This document shows, piece after piece, positions 21,962-35,300 of a stretch of 64,000 bases of DNA; position 1 is the stretch's first letter, and each line of letters starts with the position of its first letter. This DNA is from Jackrogersella multiformis. Taxonomy: Eukaryota > Ascomycota > Sordariomycetes > Xylariales > Hypoxylaceae. The notes beneath the pieces are model-generated. The model was not told the origin of the DNA, ran no database searches, and worked only from the letters and a program-made list of their open reading frames with translations. Location of the stretch: NCBI GenBank assembly GCA_902806575.1, contig CADCXD010000009.1:1736001-1800000 (forward strand), written 5' to 3'. The translations under genes and the position numbers were made by a program.

Positions 21962-24900
21962 TTTGATCTGTCGTGTAGTCTTCCCGCCTCTTAGCACACT
22001 AGATCCTTATTTCCCGTCTATTCCTCCAGTACGTGAAAAATCGATGTTCAAAGTGTTATTGACGACCGGCGTCTTTCATAAAGTAGAGGCTATCGCAGGC
22101 GGCGAAAGTGAGCGAGGCGAATAGCAAGTAGCTAAAGAGCGGAATGTCGAAAAGGTCAATTCGACTCAGGTCAGCGCGACAGCACCTAACCTCGACCTAG
22201 AGCCGAAAGGAGAAAGAAAGGGAAAGAAGAAGCGAAGGTAGTAATTAAAAGGAGGAGAAGAAAAGAAATCCTAAAGATTAACACGATGCATAGCACGAGA
22301 AGAATCGGAAGGTGAACAGACTGACAGACGCAAGCGCCGGGCTGCCAAAAATGCTAAACTAAACACAACTACCGGACGATGCCGAAATGGGAGATAAGTG
22401 CGAGGCCTGCCGCAAAGCGAAGAAAAAAGAATTACGAATGAGACAGGATTGAGGGAAGCAGAACGGCCTGACACCGAATCAGGAGCAGAAACGAAGTGAA
22501 AACGCCACGCCAGCTGGGGCTTCTCCACCTACCACGAGTCTAGAAGCAAGGCGAGAAAAGGATTGAGGCAGAGCCACGATGTGCGATCCCTCACGCTTGG
22601 AGTTTCAGGTCTCGTAAGGGGTGGAGGACGGACATGGGGTGACCTGTGTCGAAGATTGGGCACGTACCAGAGCATGAGCAGTGCACTAGTTTGTCAGGGG
22701 ATGAATTGGGCTTTTATCCAATCAGGAGAGGTGAATCGTCAACACCAAACCGACAGAAGAAATAATCGAATGATATCGGTCTGAGGCTCTGACAATATCC
22801 ATGATGTGAATCTCATGCCAAGATAGATACGTACGTACTTCTACTACATACACTAGTAGTAGATAGTGTAGATTACTATGATGGGATTCTTCTTGAATCT
22901 CGTATAGTATTCCTATAGGGCTTACAAGAGGCTCATGGCCAAGATCCAGATATCAACTATCCGAAGTTGAGTTCGAGTCTTTGACTCAAGACATCTATCC
23001 ATCAGCCAAAAAATTACAGCGTTATCTATCCTCCTGGGACTCAAGACAGAGTCAAGACATACGCGGACAGAAACATTCATACAAGGGGAGAAAGGTTAGA
23101 AACTCGAACGCCCTTAAATGATCCATGCGTCTCGAATCTGATGCGGTTATGCTGGCCACACACCCTGCAGCAATCATCCGTTGTAACCCACAAAATTTCG
23201 ATCAGATGCTAAGGATGGATCGTCAAGGCACGAAGCAGCCACGATTCGATGGTTAAAATAGAAGCACCTAGGCGGCGTAGTGGTGGCTTCTGTCTGATGC
23301 AGCTTTGCATGAAGATCTCAAGGGATTCGTAATGATGCATATTAACTTTGATCAAACCTGGTTTCGAGCATCGAGGAAAAGAAACGCGCGGTGATCCTTC
23401 TCGATTCAAACTACCTACCTACATACCTACCTACCCACCCCCCCTTTGCACCCCGCTGTCATATCCACCTCTCGCGTGTGAATCACGGGAAATTCCCATG
23501 GAGCTCCTCGGTGGAATTCCTCTAGGTAGGTGGCGGATGGGTGGCACGAAGGCTGTGACGACTTCGGGAAGGGCGCCGAATTCCTATGCAGCCTCCAGTC
23601 ACTCGACAGCAACGGCGCTGCTGTCATGCTATGCTGCGTGTGCTTGTGTTTGACTGGCACCGCTCGGAAGTAGGCCGCCGGGTTCTCGATTAACTCCTCA
23701 CCACCACCAGAAATTGTGCTGCGTCTACTACCTACCACCACCACCACTACCACTACGGAACCGCAAACTGGGAAGCGAAGCGGAGCAGAGATTGGTTCGC
23801 CCAACGAACGGCTGCGAACGGCAACTGGCATGCCGGCGGGATCGGGAACAAAGCCATCAGCCATCAACCATCGCCAGCGTGATTAATCGACGATGACGCT
23901 CGGAAGATGGACTCTGGATGCTACATACCTCGTCCCGAGAACTTGGTAGGTACCTCGTACGGCGAGCGTCACAGCATCAGGTTGCGTGATATCCTAGGCA
24001 TGTAAATGGCTGAGACATTCGAGGCTTGCTTGCGTGTTAAGGTTCATCTTCTCCGCCGCGTGTGTTTCTGATCCAGCAGTAAGACCGCGCCACGGGTAAT
24101 TACAATGATCATGTCGTGGCATCCTGGCGATATCTTCTAATGTCACCTACCTAAGGTACCTTAGGTTGGCAGGCAGGCAGGTAGCGCCGAGCAACATGGT
24201 GCCGGCAACGATGCTCCCGCGCCAGCACGGCTCGAGAGGTGGTGGTGTTGGTGAGATCTCTCGGGGTGGTTCAGCACGGTCGAACTTATAGGCGAGACAG
24301 TGGACTCAGAGTGCCATCCGGATGCGGAGGAGCGACCAATTGGTTTTTATATTGCGGGTTGGTGGCGCTCAAAGGCGGGATTCGAAGACTCGCCACAGCG
24401 CTTACCAGTAGAAGTATTGATTGTGAATGTGATAGTATCACAGGCACAGCAGCTCTATTGAGCAACCTCCATTTGATGCCAAGACACTTGATTTATTAGT
24501 TTATTTCTTCAGAAATACAGAAGTTGACTTCTCTTGATAGTTACCTACCTAGGTAGGTATATACAACATGAAGGTAATACAAAAGTTGCAGGTAGCTAGA
24601 CAGGTAGTGTAGATCAGCGTCGTCAAGGTTGCTTGCTCGACCTACTTACCTTTTACCTATATATTTTCACACCAGATAGGTATTGTTTTATTTGATACGT
24701 CTGATGCGAGGTCGTAAGTCTGTCAAAAAGGCATACATAGATATTGATAAAGGTATGTTCAATATTTTACAAATCACAATCAGCACAGACATCGTCGAAG
24801 GTGTCCACATACAGTCACCGCGTCGCGTTCGAATGGCGCCACTGGGATATCAGTAATTTCCCATCTCGGACTATTTCACGAGTGTCCGAGTCCCAATAGA

Positions 24901-27900
24901 TCGCTCCTAAAGTTGCAATATTCAACATTGCAGAGGTAGGGGTTGGGGGACCAAGCTCTAGTGTATTTCGTACCATATTTCGTACCAAATAATAGTAGAT
25001 AATGCCCATTCGCTACCCCAACCTCTCGAGAATATGGAGACTGGAGTGGCTTGAGTGGGATGATGATTTGCTTAGGGCCCTGGCAACCTTTTTGGGGGGT
25101 AAGGGGAGGAGAACTCGCGCCGAACCGCAGAAAAAGGAAAAGGCGTATCCTACCGGCGGGCCGCCTTCAATCTGGACGCCTCGTGGGTAGAGAGATTGGC
25201 GCTTTTCCCTTTCTTGATCGGCAGCAATTGTCAATTGTCTAAACTGACGACATCTCATCTCGACCCTCTTCGATCTGATACACATGTAAGTATTCTAATC
25301 TATGAGTCTAATGTATGAGCTGCGATGTATTACATTACCATCGACTAGATATCTAGATATCTACGTAGTAGAGACTTAGTCTTGCAGATTGGTTCCCCCC
25401 TCCCCAGCAGTGTTTGCCAACTTCTCATCTCGATAAACCCGAATTAAACGCCCGCTCCTGAATGGTCCGTAAGGTATGTAATAATCTCCTTGTTCCGAGG
25501 CTACCACTACTAGGTACCTACCCAGGTATGAATGACTTCCTCCTCCTCTCGCACTTCAGGGTCTTCTTCTCCATATAATAGCTAGTGCTATTAGTACTCT
25601 ACTACTCTCCACCCATTCGACGTAGAGTGAATTAAGACGGTATCATTACCCCCGCTTTTCCTGCTTCAACGTTACGGCCCTAGCGATAGCTCCATACGGG
25701 GCAAATGGTGCAATCGTGTTAGAGGCTAGCGAGGTTGGTTGAGCTCTCGGCGCATCTCGTGAGACAACCGACAGCAATGGAAGGGTGGACTTAATTCTGT
25801 ACCGCGCTAGATCGACACTTATTACTATGTAGATACGTAAGCTAATGCCCAAAGTCTTACGGTGCAATGGTTTTATTTTATTTTATTTTTTATAAAAGTA
25901 AACGAGTGCTTCGGCACCCATCTGGATTCTGCGGTTTGTGAGCATTAAGTCTGTGCGAGGCATACGTCGGCAGGATGCTTCCGTAGGGGCACATCGAGTC
26001 TTTTGCTGGTACGCCATAAGTAAATGGGCCAATCAACGTAGCTTCGGCTTTAATATCGATCCTCCTTCTCGAGGGCGTCTTTATTACTGGCCTATCTATT
26101 TACGTCGACTACCTATGTATTCCTGCCTGGTTCGCAGTATGTGAGCATGAGCATACATATGAGCATCTGTAGGAATGGAATTTGATGCTAAAGATAGTCT
26201 CGACTCGACGGCGTCCGACTCGAAACACGAAGGCTTATTACATTACATACATGCTATGTGCCTAGAGCTGAACGAAGTTGCTACCGTAATAAAGATGAAA
26301 ACATCGAGAACCACCCACACTACCAGCACGCTGGATTGATTCCCGATATGGTCAACTCCAAAATGGTCGAACGGCCTTCATTTCATTGGAACGGAGGCAT
26401 AGGTGATTTCTGACCCCTGCTCTCCCCTCATGCATGGGAGTGTGCCCGCATTGCTGCAACGAAAGAACCGCCCCGTCAGACCAGTGAGACCCTGTACTGT
26501 GCGAGTCCCTTTACGATGATGAGGGTGGGGATCCCGCCAGGTGGCAGGCCTGGAGGCGAACAGCTACAATTTAATTTGTATTCATGAGAGCTTTCTCGAA
26601 ATACATCCGGCATTAACGATATGCCTGTGTGAATCCTTCAACGGCTCACCAGGTATTAATCTATTATCCTTATAAATTATTGACTAAACTAAGGCCCAAA
26701 CCGAAAAGAAATTTCCTTAAGGCTTCAGCGTAACACTATTTCTCACTAAATCCCTGGCAATATATAAAGAATCATTGTAATAACATCGAAAGGCTATCTA
26801 CCTCGGTATCCATGGTTTTCTCTGCATACTATTACCATGTATTACACCTAGCCGCCCAGAGTAAAAAATACACGTGCTGGGACTACTTGCGGTGCTGCTT
26901 TTTCCGCCCCGTAAGCACTAGGAGCTTGACAATTCCGCTCTCCAGTTCCTCCAGGGCTGTCAGGCAGCTAGGAGGTCAGCGGGCTCCAGCTTGCTGACAG
27001 TCTTCGCCACGCTCATTCCATTGCAAAGTCATTACTGTATGTAAATGCAGCAATAGTAATGAGAGCCACTCGACTGCTGTATTCTCTTATCCAGCTGCGC
27101 ACCTACACTGCATACATACCTACTTTATTATGCGTGTATGATAATTACTAACAGACTATCGGCCAGTTTGCTGCGCCGCTGACGCAGATGACGAACCAGC
27201 TAGCTTATGGAATCCTTGGGGGTCAGCGGAATGATGCTGGCGTAAACGATACCACAGGTAGGTACCGTAGATAGGTACCGTAGATACTAAGTAATATATG
27301 GACTTAGAGAATTGCCTAGAGTATCGCCGTCCTTCAGGGGTATTAGGGATATTGGGATGACCTGCACATGGCGTGTCTAGCGCCAATGGAACGTCTGCAG
27401 ACTATGGAGATGCAGTGCAACATGTATCGAGGGTCCTATGTAGTACCTGTGGACCTACTTACATAGAAGGTAGGTAAGTATCTGTCTCGCCATGATGGAA
27501 TTCGCACTGTCGAGAACCAGCATATTGTATTCAAAACCGCAAGACGTTCTGTGACCTGTGCCATTCTCTCCCACCACATCCGGGAATTGATATACCTATA
27601 ACGAACGACCTTTAAAAGCTTATTTTCACTTTATCCTACTCTCCAAATCCCGACGGCGTGACTTATAGGAGATGCTCCTTTTTTCGATATTGATGTATGT
27701 TTGCTTACTAAAGGAGGGGGATCGTGGCCACTGACCGTGTTAATAAGTGACCAGCGATCGCCGATTACTAGCTCTACCTACTATGCAGCTATAATACATA
27801 TGTGTCTTGAACCGACGGCCAAACCCCAATACACCAACAAAATAAACACCAACGGATTGTAGCCACTGTCTCAACGATAAAAAATACCTTATGTAAATAG

Positions 27901-29950
27901 CAACCACTAACCTTAACAGCGTAGCCTCTCCCATTGATGATTAGGAGAATCCTTAGCTGCAATGAAAATTATCAATAATAACATAACAAACATAAAAACC
28001 CTTATGGTAATGGCCTTAAGGTTCATGTAGATATTTTACCTAAGTGACGAGAGCTCAACTCTACGATAAATCATTAGTGTAGACCCAAATCGTCTTAATA
28101 TTCTTCGTTAGTCGTTAAATGGTTCATTTTATACAGCATTACTCTTTATAATGCTGTTAATGTTAATCTTTTATACGATATACTTACTTACTTATTTATA
28201 GTAGGTGTACTTAGATATTTAACCTTGCCTTGTAATATGATATCTTAACTTAACCACGACTTTGTTAGAATTGTACCTTGAGCAAACATATTGCCACTTA
28301 TTGAATCTACTCATTATACCATATGCCATCGTAAAGACCTGCGTCATTTCGCAAATAACTTAAAAGTACCTAAAGCAAGGAGGTTCTTGGATTAAAGGGT
28401 TTAATATCTACAACAGCTTACTCCTCGTCTATATTTTATACCACAATTACTCTTGCTGGCCTTATTTCTATTTATTAAGCTTACATTTTACCTCTTAGCT
28501 ACACTCGTGAACTATTGTATCGTATAACACATGATAACTTTTCTCCGCATGTTACCTCTCGGTACCTACCTGGGTAGTTTAATAATTCTTACCACTGCTA
28601 ACTTTTAACACTTATCGCTAATTTGTATTATAAGCGCGTGTCTAACTAGACTAGGTATTTTGATACTCCTCTCTAACAGTATTGATTGCTCATAATGTTC
28701 ATCAACTTCAATAATAATATTGTTCGTCATTAATCTTCAGAAGCGCCTTAAGCGTTCACTCTTACCACCCTGGATCATTTCCAATAGCGAGGCCGGCAGT
28801 CTCACAATGAAAGCATCCATCTTGGCGAAACCACGTAATGGTTCATCAACCCTATTGTTCTAAATTCAAGTGATTGGTATGTACCTAGGTAAGTATCTTG
28901 TTTGGTACGATAAACCCGATACCACTTAACATAGGTATTCCTAATGACTAATGACTGCATGCTCCTTTTCATAAAAAAAGCTGATTAAAGTCGATGCTTC
29001 CGAGAAACTTCATATGAAAAAAAACTGGAGTGAATTCCAATGGTCGAATAAAACATCGAGCACAGTGCCGAATACGGCAAGTACCTAATTTGATCCTGCG
29101 GGCCCTCATGTACCTAGGTACGTGCTAGTGTAGGTAGTTTTGGCAGCGGATGGCAGGTGGCAGCCCTGGAGATAGCCTTGGTGTGGGGCAATTGGTAAGA
29201 TAACCGTGCGTCTACTACAGTCTAAGTAGGCGGTAGGAGCCCTGGAGCCTTGGAAATACTAAAAACCGCACGGAGCACCTCGGTACGTATGTACTATGTA
29301 CAGCCCCTAGATATTACGGGCTGGGTACACGGTACCTAGGTACACTTCTATGGTACCTAGTACCTAGCAGCCTAGCTAGAGTGGACCCGAACGTTGTGCG
29401 GAAATTTCTGCACCGTTATTTTAGGAATCTGTTGTCTGCAGGTGTTCCCCCCTTCGGTAAGCCATGTCACCATCTTAATAATCTGATTGGCCAAACCCAT
29501 CATCCTTTACCTCAGTAAAATACTTTGTCCCAAACTCGTAAAAGGTTGGTCTCCACTTTCTCATAATACTCGACCGCTCTATTATCTGATTTCCCACCAG
29601 GTTACTACAGTACCTTAGGTACCAGAAAAGTATACTAGGTACGTATAACCTACCTACCTAGAATCGTACAATTACTTACATCATCAGATACATAACTCAT
29701 CGCAACCCGAGGAATACTTAAGGTATCCATCTAGGTATTCATACAAGTCAAGCAAGCAGTTGCGCGGTACTACAATCATTCGTCTAAGCGGCGTAATAGG
29801 TACTCTAATACTTATTACTAGGTTACCGAAGGCCGTTGTTACTCTCGTCGAAAGTGGTAGGTATTACTAGTACTAGTTCTGCACTAAATCACAGAGGCAG
29901 CTAGCGTTCTCACAAAACCAGGTATGTAATTGGACGGATTGAAAAAAACG
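21962..29950. other. 8-kb gene-poor region
   Basis: No gene is supported. It starts with the tetraspanin promoter. It then holds scattered short frames, many TACCTAGG/ACCT clusters (23408-23431, 24143-24182, 24540-24560, 25512-25526, 27256-27285, 28560-28576, 29108-29118, 29280-29372, 29600-29664), and a strongly AT-rich segment at about 27950-28760. One open frame at 23427-23867 (-) owes its valine run to a GTG/GTA repeat and is not believed. Confidence 0.4.
27950..28760. other. AT-rich island
   Basis: Visibly AT-rich with abundant TTA, TAT and ATA and stops in all frames. It is consistent with old repeat DNA degraded by C-to-T mutation, but no parent element is recognisable. Confidence 0.4.
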
Positions 29951-31436
29951 GCATCCACGATTAGATAGAGCTAGCAAGGCCTAGTGGGCTTTGGGGCTGG
30001 GGGTGGGTGCATGGGAAGGAGGGGAGAACCTAACCAACGCTCCTGCTCTACTACCTTTTTTGCTGCTGGTTCAAGGCTTCCAAGGAAGGTTGTGTCAGTC
30101 AAGCTGGTCTCATCAATCAAAGCATGCTACTACCTACCTAGTAGTGTACCTAGCAGCCTAGGTACCTACTACTAGCATCAAGCATATCAAACTTCCAGCA
30201 TCAATCAGAGCGAAGAAGAGTGGGAAATCAAGACCCGCCAGCCCGCTAGGTACTTATTCAGACCCACTTTCCTAATGCCTGTATTTGCCTTGCCCAGCAA
30301 CTGCTCTGTGCCCTCTGGGACCAGGCTACTAGTGCATTCCCTGCACCCACGCCCCCGCAGCTCCTGCCCTTTTTTCTTTTTAAACTGGCGCGGCCATGAC
30401 CACGCAAAAGCCCGTGTGCTACCACCTCGCTATCCTCTTTTCAATCATCCCGCATTCACCTTTCCTGATCAATCAATCAAACCAAGTTTGATACTGACGA
30501 CGTTTTAATCTTTTCTTCTCACAGGGGAAGTTTAACTCCAAAAGCGTACCGTTTGACAACCGCCGAGACTCCCTTTTGAGAATTCCCTTGACCTTATTTG
30601 CATCCGAAGCAAGCACCGACCATCTCAAGTGTGTGTAAGTGTGTCGTCAATCAGTCAATCAATCAATCAACCAGTCAGTCAATCGAACAATTATTATTTT
30701 TGTATCTCTTTTTTTCCCTTCTCTTTCGCCATTGTGGTGTGCGTGTGTATTCGCGATTCGCGTGCCGTCAATTGAGTTTATTATTTACTATTGTTATTGT
30801 TTTATTAATTCTTTCATAAAATATTTTGTTTAGGTGCCTAGACCTAAGTAATTGGCTGACATTTCCACCTACCTACCCTTCCAGGACAAACACTTACACT
30901 ACACTTACACTACTACACACGCTACATACCTACTACAAGTAACCAAAAGTTGACTTGACCGACCTATCTGACGAATCTCCATCTACCAACCAACCGGTGC
31001 ACCGAGAGACAAGCCCCAAAGAAAGCAAGCTAGGAAAAGGAACCAATACGAGACCTCTGTCCTAAACAACACTGGGCAATTTCTAAAATCTTATTTTACC
31101 TTATTTACCCTTTTCTCTCATTTTTTTTAATCGAAAATCGGTTAAAAAAATAAGAATAATACTAAATTTCCATTCCTGGAATTCTTCTTCGGGCATCGTC
31201 TCCCAATTTATTCCGCCCACTGTCCGCGCACCACAAAAGCGCACCAGACTCGATACAGCAGGCGCCCCAACCAGGTATTCAACGACACAATTTGCAGCCT
31301 ACTACAGCCTACTACAACCCAGAGCCTCTCCGCTCAACGCCAGATCAAGTATAGGTCGTCGGCACCACGACCAAAACAGTATCTCCACCATTTTTGCCTT
31401 TTTTGTTCGTGATACAATCGTCGTACTTAGACAAAA
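29951..31436 (+). promoter_or_regulatory. MCM1 upstream region and probable long leader
   Basis: It includes an inverted ACCT/AGGT cluster at 30128-30171, an AATC/AGTC microsatellite at 30646-30684, and long C/T/A-rich tracts (about 30700-30830, 31080-31140) just before the MADS-box gene. Several short upstream ATG frames (for example 30275-30508 and 30598-30819) could be uORFs if the transcript starts that far upstream. The ATG context itself (GACAAAAATGGCC) is strong. Confidence 0.45.
30646..30684 (+). repeat. AATC/AGTC microsatellite
   Basis: Tandem tetranucleotides TCAATCAG/AATC lie about 0.75 kb before the MCM1 start. In two frames they encode Ser-Asn-Gln-Ile repeats, which explains the overlapping short open frames there. 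Confidence 0.7.
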
Positions 31437-32315
31437 ATGGCCGACATCACAGATCAACACGACCAGACCTCGCCAACTGAGCTCGATGATTCACACGTTG
31501 GTAATGGCAATGCTGGTCCTGCAGAAAGCCGCGGCATCAAGCGCGCCCGCGCTAGTATCGCAGACGACGATGATGACGATGACGAGAAGGGAGGTCGCGA
31601 ACGTCGCAAGATAGAGATTAAGTTTATTAGTGATAAGTCGCGTCGCCACATCACTTTCTCGAAGCGCAAAGCCGGAATTATGAAGAAGGTATGATGACGC
31701 CTCGACCCCAAACACAACCGTCAACTTTTAGTCCCCCAGCCATCGCGTTGAACGCGTTACCTGATTTGAAATTGAGTTTTTGCCCATATCGATTTAGTAC
31801 TAACGGTTTGGGTTTTTTTTTAAATCTTCTTAGGCTTATGAGTTGTCGGTTCTGACCGGCACCCAAGTTCTCTTGCTAGTCGTGTCGGAGACTGGGCTCG
31901 TGTATACCTTCACCACTCCCAAGCTTCAACCACTAGTCACCAAGGCCGAGGGCAAGAATCTAATCCAGGTTTGTATTCCGCGACAAGCCCCCAAACAATA
32001 TTCTTTTCAATCAGTTGCTGACCATTTCGTGTCTAGGCTTGCTTAAACGCGCCTGAACCGTCTCAAGGCAACGAGAACGGTGTCGATGATTCCAACCAGG
32101 TCGATTCGCCCGAGGAACCGACAAACTCCCATCTACCTCCCCAGACAAGCCGACCAGGAATGCCTTCGCATATGCCTCCCAACTACGTCCCCAACGTCCC
32201 TATGGACCCTCAACAGGCCATGGCCTACCAAACCTACATGCAGCATCAGCAGCGCGGGCAATTCGGTCTGCCTCCGCAGTCTGGCATGCCGCAACACACC
32301 TCACACCAATCCTGA
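31437..32315 (+). CDS. MCM1: MADS-box transcription factor, SRF/Mcm1 type
   Basis: A nuclear DNA-binding regulator of mating, cell-cycle and developmental genes, acting as a dimer on CC(A/T)6GG-type boxes with partner factors. Exons are 31437-31688, 31834-31968 and 32037-32315; introns are 145 and 68 nt, with ACTAAC and CTGAC before the acceptors, and both junctions are phase 0. The protein has 221 aa. A polar N-terminus with an Asp run (residues 43-49) precedes the MADS box (about 54-113): RRKIEIKFISDKSRRHITFSKRKAGIMKK, then AYELSVLTGTQVLLLVVSETGLVYTFTTPKLQPLV. These are SRF/Mcm1-type residues, not MEF2-type. The C-terminus is Pro/Gln/Met-rich (MPPNYVPNVPMDPQQAM, MQHQQRGQFGLPP). The first intron splits the MADS box after K84. 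Confidence 0.97.
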
Positions 32316-35300
32316 TGGTCGTCGTCCCTTTTTGGCGATGACATTACTGCCTTGCCCCTGATACCCCGAATTTAATGCATTCATGAGGTTCTATTTTCAT
32401 TCGAGGCATTCCGAACACAATTATAATTGCAAGGCTTCGGCTTCGGCTTCGGTGGTCCGGCGTTGTTGGGTCATCGTGACTTCTTTTTTCTTTTGCTCTG
32501 CACCATACACCCATACTCGTTCCATCTTTCCAGTTATAACACCTATCGCTAGTCAAGATGACGACCAGGCGACCCAATCCGATTCCCCCCCCAATACATT
32601 AATTCTCATCTTTGATCTTCTCATTCCAAAGAACGACTTAAGGCCTGGTTAAGAAAAGAACTTGACTATTCACCTCGCCGACTTTTCGCCGATTTCCAAT
32701 CTTCCCGATGGAGTTAGACTTGAACCTCCTCCTGTTCCATCAACGTCCCCGGGGAGACTGATCTTACTTAGTTGGAAGATCTATACTGATCTCATTTCGA
32801 CAACTCTATTTTCCCATGACACTGACTCTTTCGCCACCAGAAAGGTGATCGCGTAGCCCGCGTCAGCACGTGCTACGTTGATTTACCCAGGTTCTCCTAG
32901 GCTACTATCCTACGAGTACAGATATTTCTTAGTCTGCTGTCTCCTGATCCGCTTAGGCATCAGGGAATACAGGATGAACTGCACCCGGTATTGAACAAGG
33001 TCGCGAGTTGTGGAAAGGGATCCGACGAAACCTCGGTATCGAGACTGGAAGACATATTAACCATTTCTCATATCAAACCGGTCGTTCTTAGGTTTGAGAA
33101 GGAAACGGTGACAATGATTTACGAATCATGGCTAATGATTGATTACATGAATGAAACCAATGAATTGAAACCAACTACGTGGTCAATCGATTCTTAGGAC
33201 AGATGGGCATTTCTCGTACATTTGGACTTTGCCGACATCTCCAATTCATCTCAAGTTATTGCCAAAAAAATACCTAGGTGGATGGAAGGACAACTATTCG
33301 AAGCAGAACCGTGAACACGATCTATTCATCTAAGGTGGCGGATGTTTGAGGGCTAGGGTCACGTACCTAAGTTCCTTCGGAAAAGATAGTTTTAGGCATA
33401 TGCCTTAACTTTCAGCCCAGTCGTTTCCATTCATCTGAAGTCATTCTCTCGAGGTACTGGGTTGCGATAGGCTGGATGGATGGTGAGACGTTCTACGCCG
33501 TCATAGACGCGCATTTGTATGATAGGAATCCTCTAAACCCTCCGACAGGAATTATCTAACCCGTAAATCCCTACCCCCAAGATCTTTGCATCTGCAATTG
33601 ACTTTCTCAATTAAGAACTGATTCATACCACGGTCTTTTTTCTCAGTAGATGTAGATATTGTTGGTTTTGCTTGTAGTAAATCTTGTGAATTTTTCCTAG
33701 AGAGAAACTAACTAAGCACGTATGATCTAATATCGACTGCGCTTACAACTCTACAACCCAACCCAAGGGGGACGTCCTCTCTCGACTAGCCTCACGGGGG
33801 TACCTTGCCAGGGGGGTCCAGGCAAGCAGTAACTCGCAATACGCGTCCTCGAACCACAGGTGCCACCACCGGGAGGTATACGGCGGGGGGACGAGGCACA
33901 CGGCACACGGCACGTATACACTGCGTTGCATCCCGACGACACGCATCACGCCTCGGGAGCAACTGCGGCTGATGCGTCCGCCCGCGCCGTTGTTCCTCGC
34001 GCGTACGTGTACGTATTGGATGTGTATGCGTGCGTGTGCTCCCTGACGCTGCTGTAACGGTGCTGGATGCTGCTATCTGGACTCTGTTTCTGCTGGTTCG
34101 CTGAGAGGAGGGGAGGGGAGGGGAGGGGGGCTTGTGGAGGGAGCTGGAGAGCTGGAAAGGAGAATAGGAAGGGAGGGGAGGGGAGGTGTTGCTCTTGCTG
34201 GAGCAAGCTTGTGCCACGGAGGTTGTTGCGCGTTGAAGCTCGTGCCCCCCTTTCCACTTGCTTATTGCCTAGCTTGGTTAGTAGGGAGCTAGGTAGCTCG
34301 TCGGGGCTGTAGGGTTGGCTTGGAGGTATGCCTCGGTAAAGGGGCCGCGGGGAGCAAACTTGGGGCGCGAATTCGCTTATAAGGTGGGCCTCCTGGCTTC
34401 TAGGTGTTGTTCCCTGGTGTTGGTGTTTGTTAAGGTGAATGGCCATATGGTTTTGTAGTATTTCTTGGCCCTTTTTTTGTTGTCTGCTTTAAGAGTTGTT
34501 CGGCTTGGGGAAGTGTACCGAGGTGGAGCTACGAGGGGAATTGGCAAACTGGTTCTTCCTCTTTCCCGCGCTCGGATTCGGTATATGCTATGGGAATAGG
34601 TAGGCAACTGCTCACTGATTAGACGCTAATATATGATGGCTCCTACAGAAGTATTTACTCTGGCATATCACTATTGTTATTCTAGGTTCTATTGAAGATT
34701 CGAATGTGCTGTGATGTGTCTGTATATATAGATTTATCCGACTCGAGTCAATAACCCACGAACCTATTTCGACATCGATAGGATTTCTTGGCTACATAGC
34801 TCGTACGAGACTTGAAAGAAGACATTACCGCTTGGTTATCAATATTGTTGTACCGGAACCAAGAGCATGGATTCAACACGTCAGAAGAATAGCGAAGGAG
34901 CTTTGGGCTGTTTATCAACGCAGATAGCATAGAATCATCCTCGGACTTGATGACTTTTATGCTATAGTGCTTTATTATGGAGTTGGCTCTTATTCGGCCT
35001 CCTAGTATTAGGACTACATTTTTATAAAGGACAATAGGTAACATGTTGATTGGTGATATGAGAAGAGGAACAGCATATATAGCCTAGAACCCCGAGGTTG
35101 CGATGACATATGAAGGCGTGTTAAGGCTATACCTACCTTATATACTGGTTTTCTTAAGTGGGCTATTGTGGAATATAGTATCAGCCCCTTTATTGCTGTA
35201 CTCCATAAAGGGGCATTCCTTGTATGACTCCGAGGCGATGATATAAGGTCTAGTCAACTATTTAGAAGTTGTCGAGTGTAATTTAAATAGGATACTACCT

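Noticed and set aside
23427..23867. 146-aa minus-strand frame with a valine run
   Set aside because: The run is a translated GTG/GTA repeat, the frame has no domain, and it crosses ACCT microsatellite sequence.
33792..34446. Overlapping proline/serine-rich minus-strand frames of 141 and 166 aa
   Set aside because: They are generated by the GGGGA purine repeat and flanking simple sequence; neither shows a domain.
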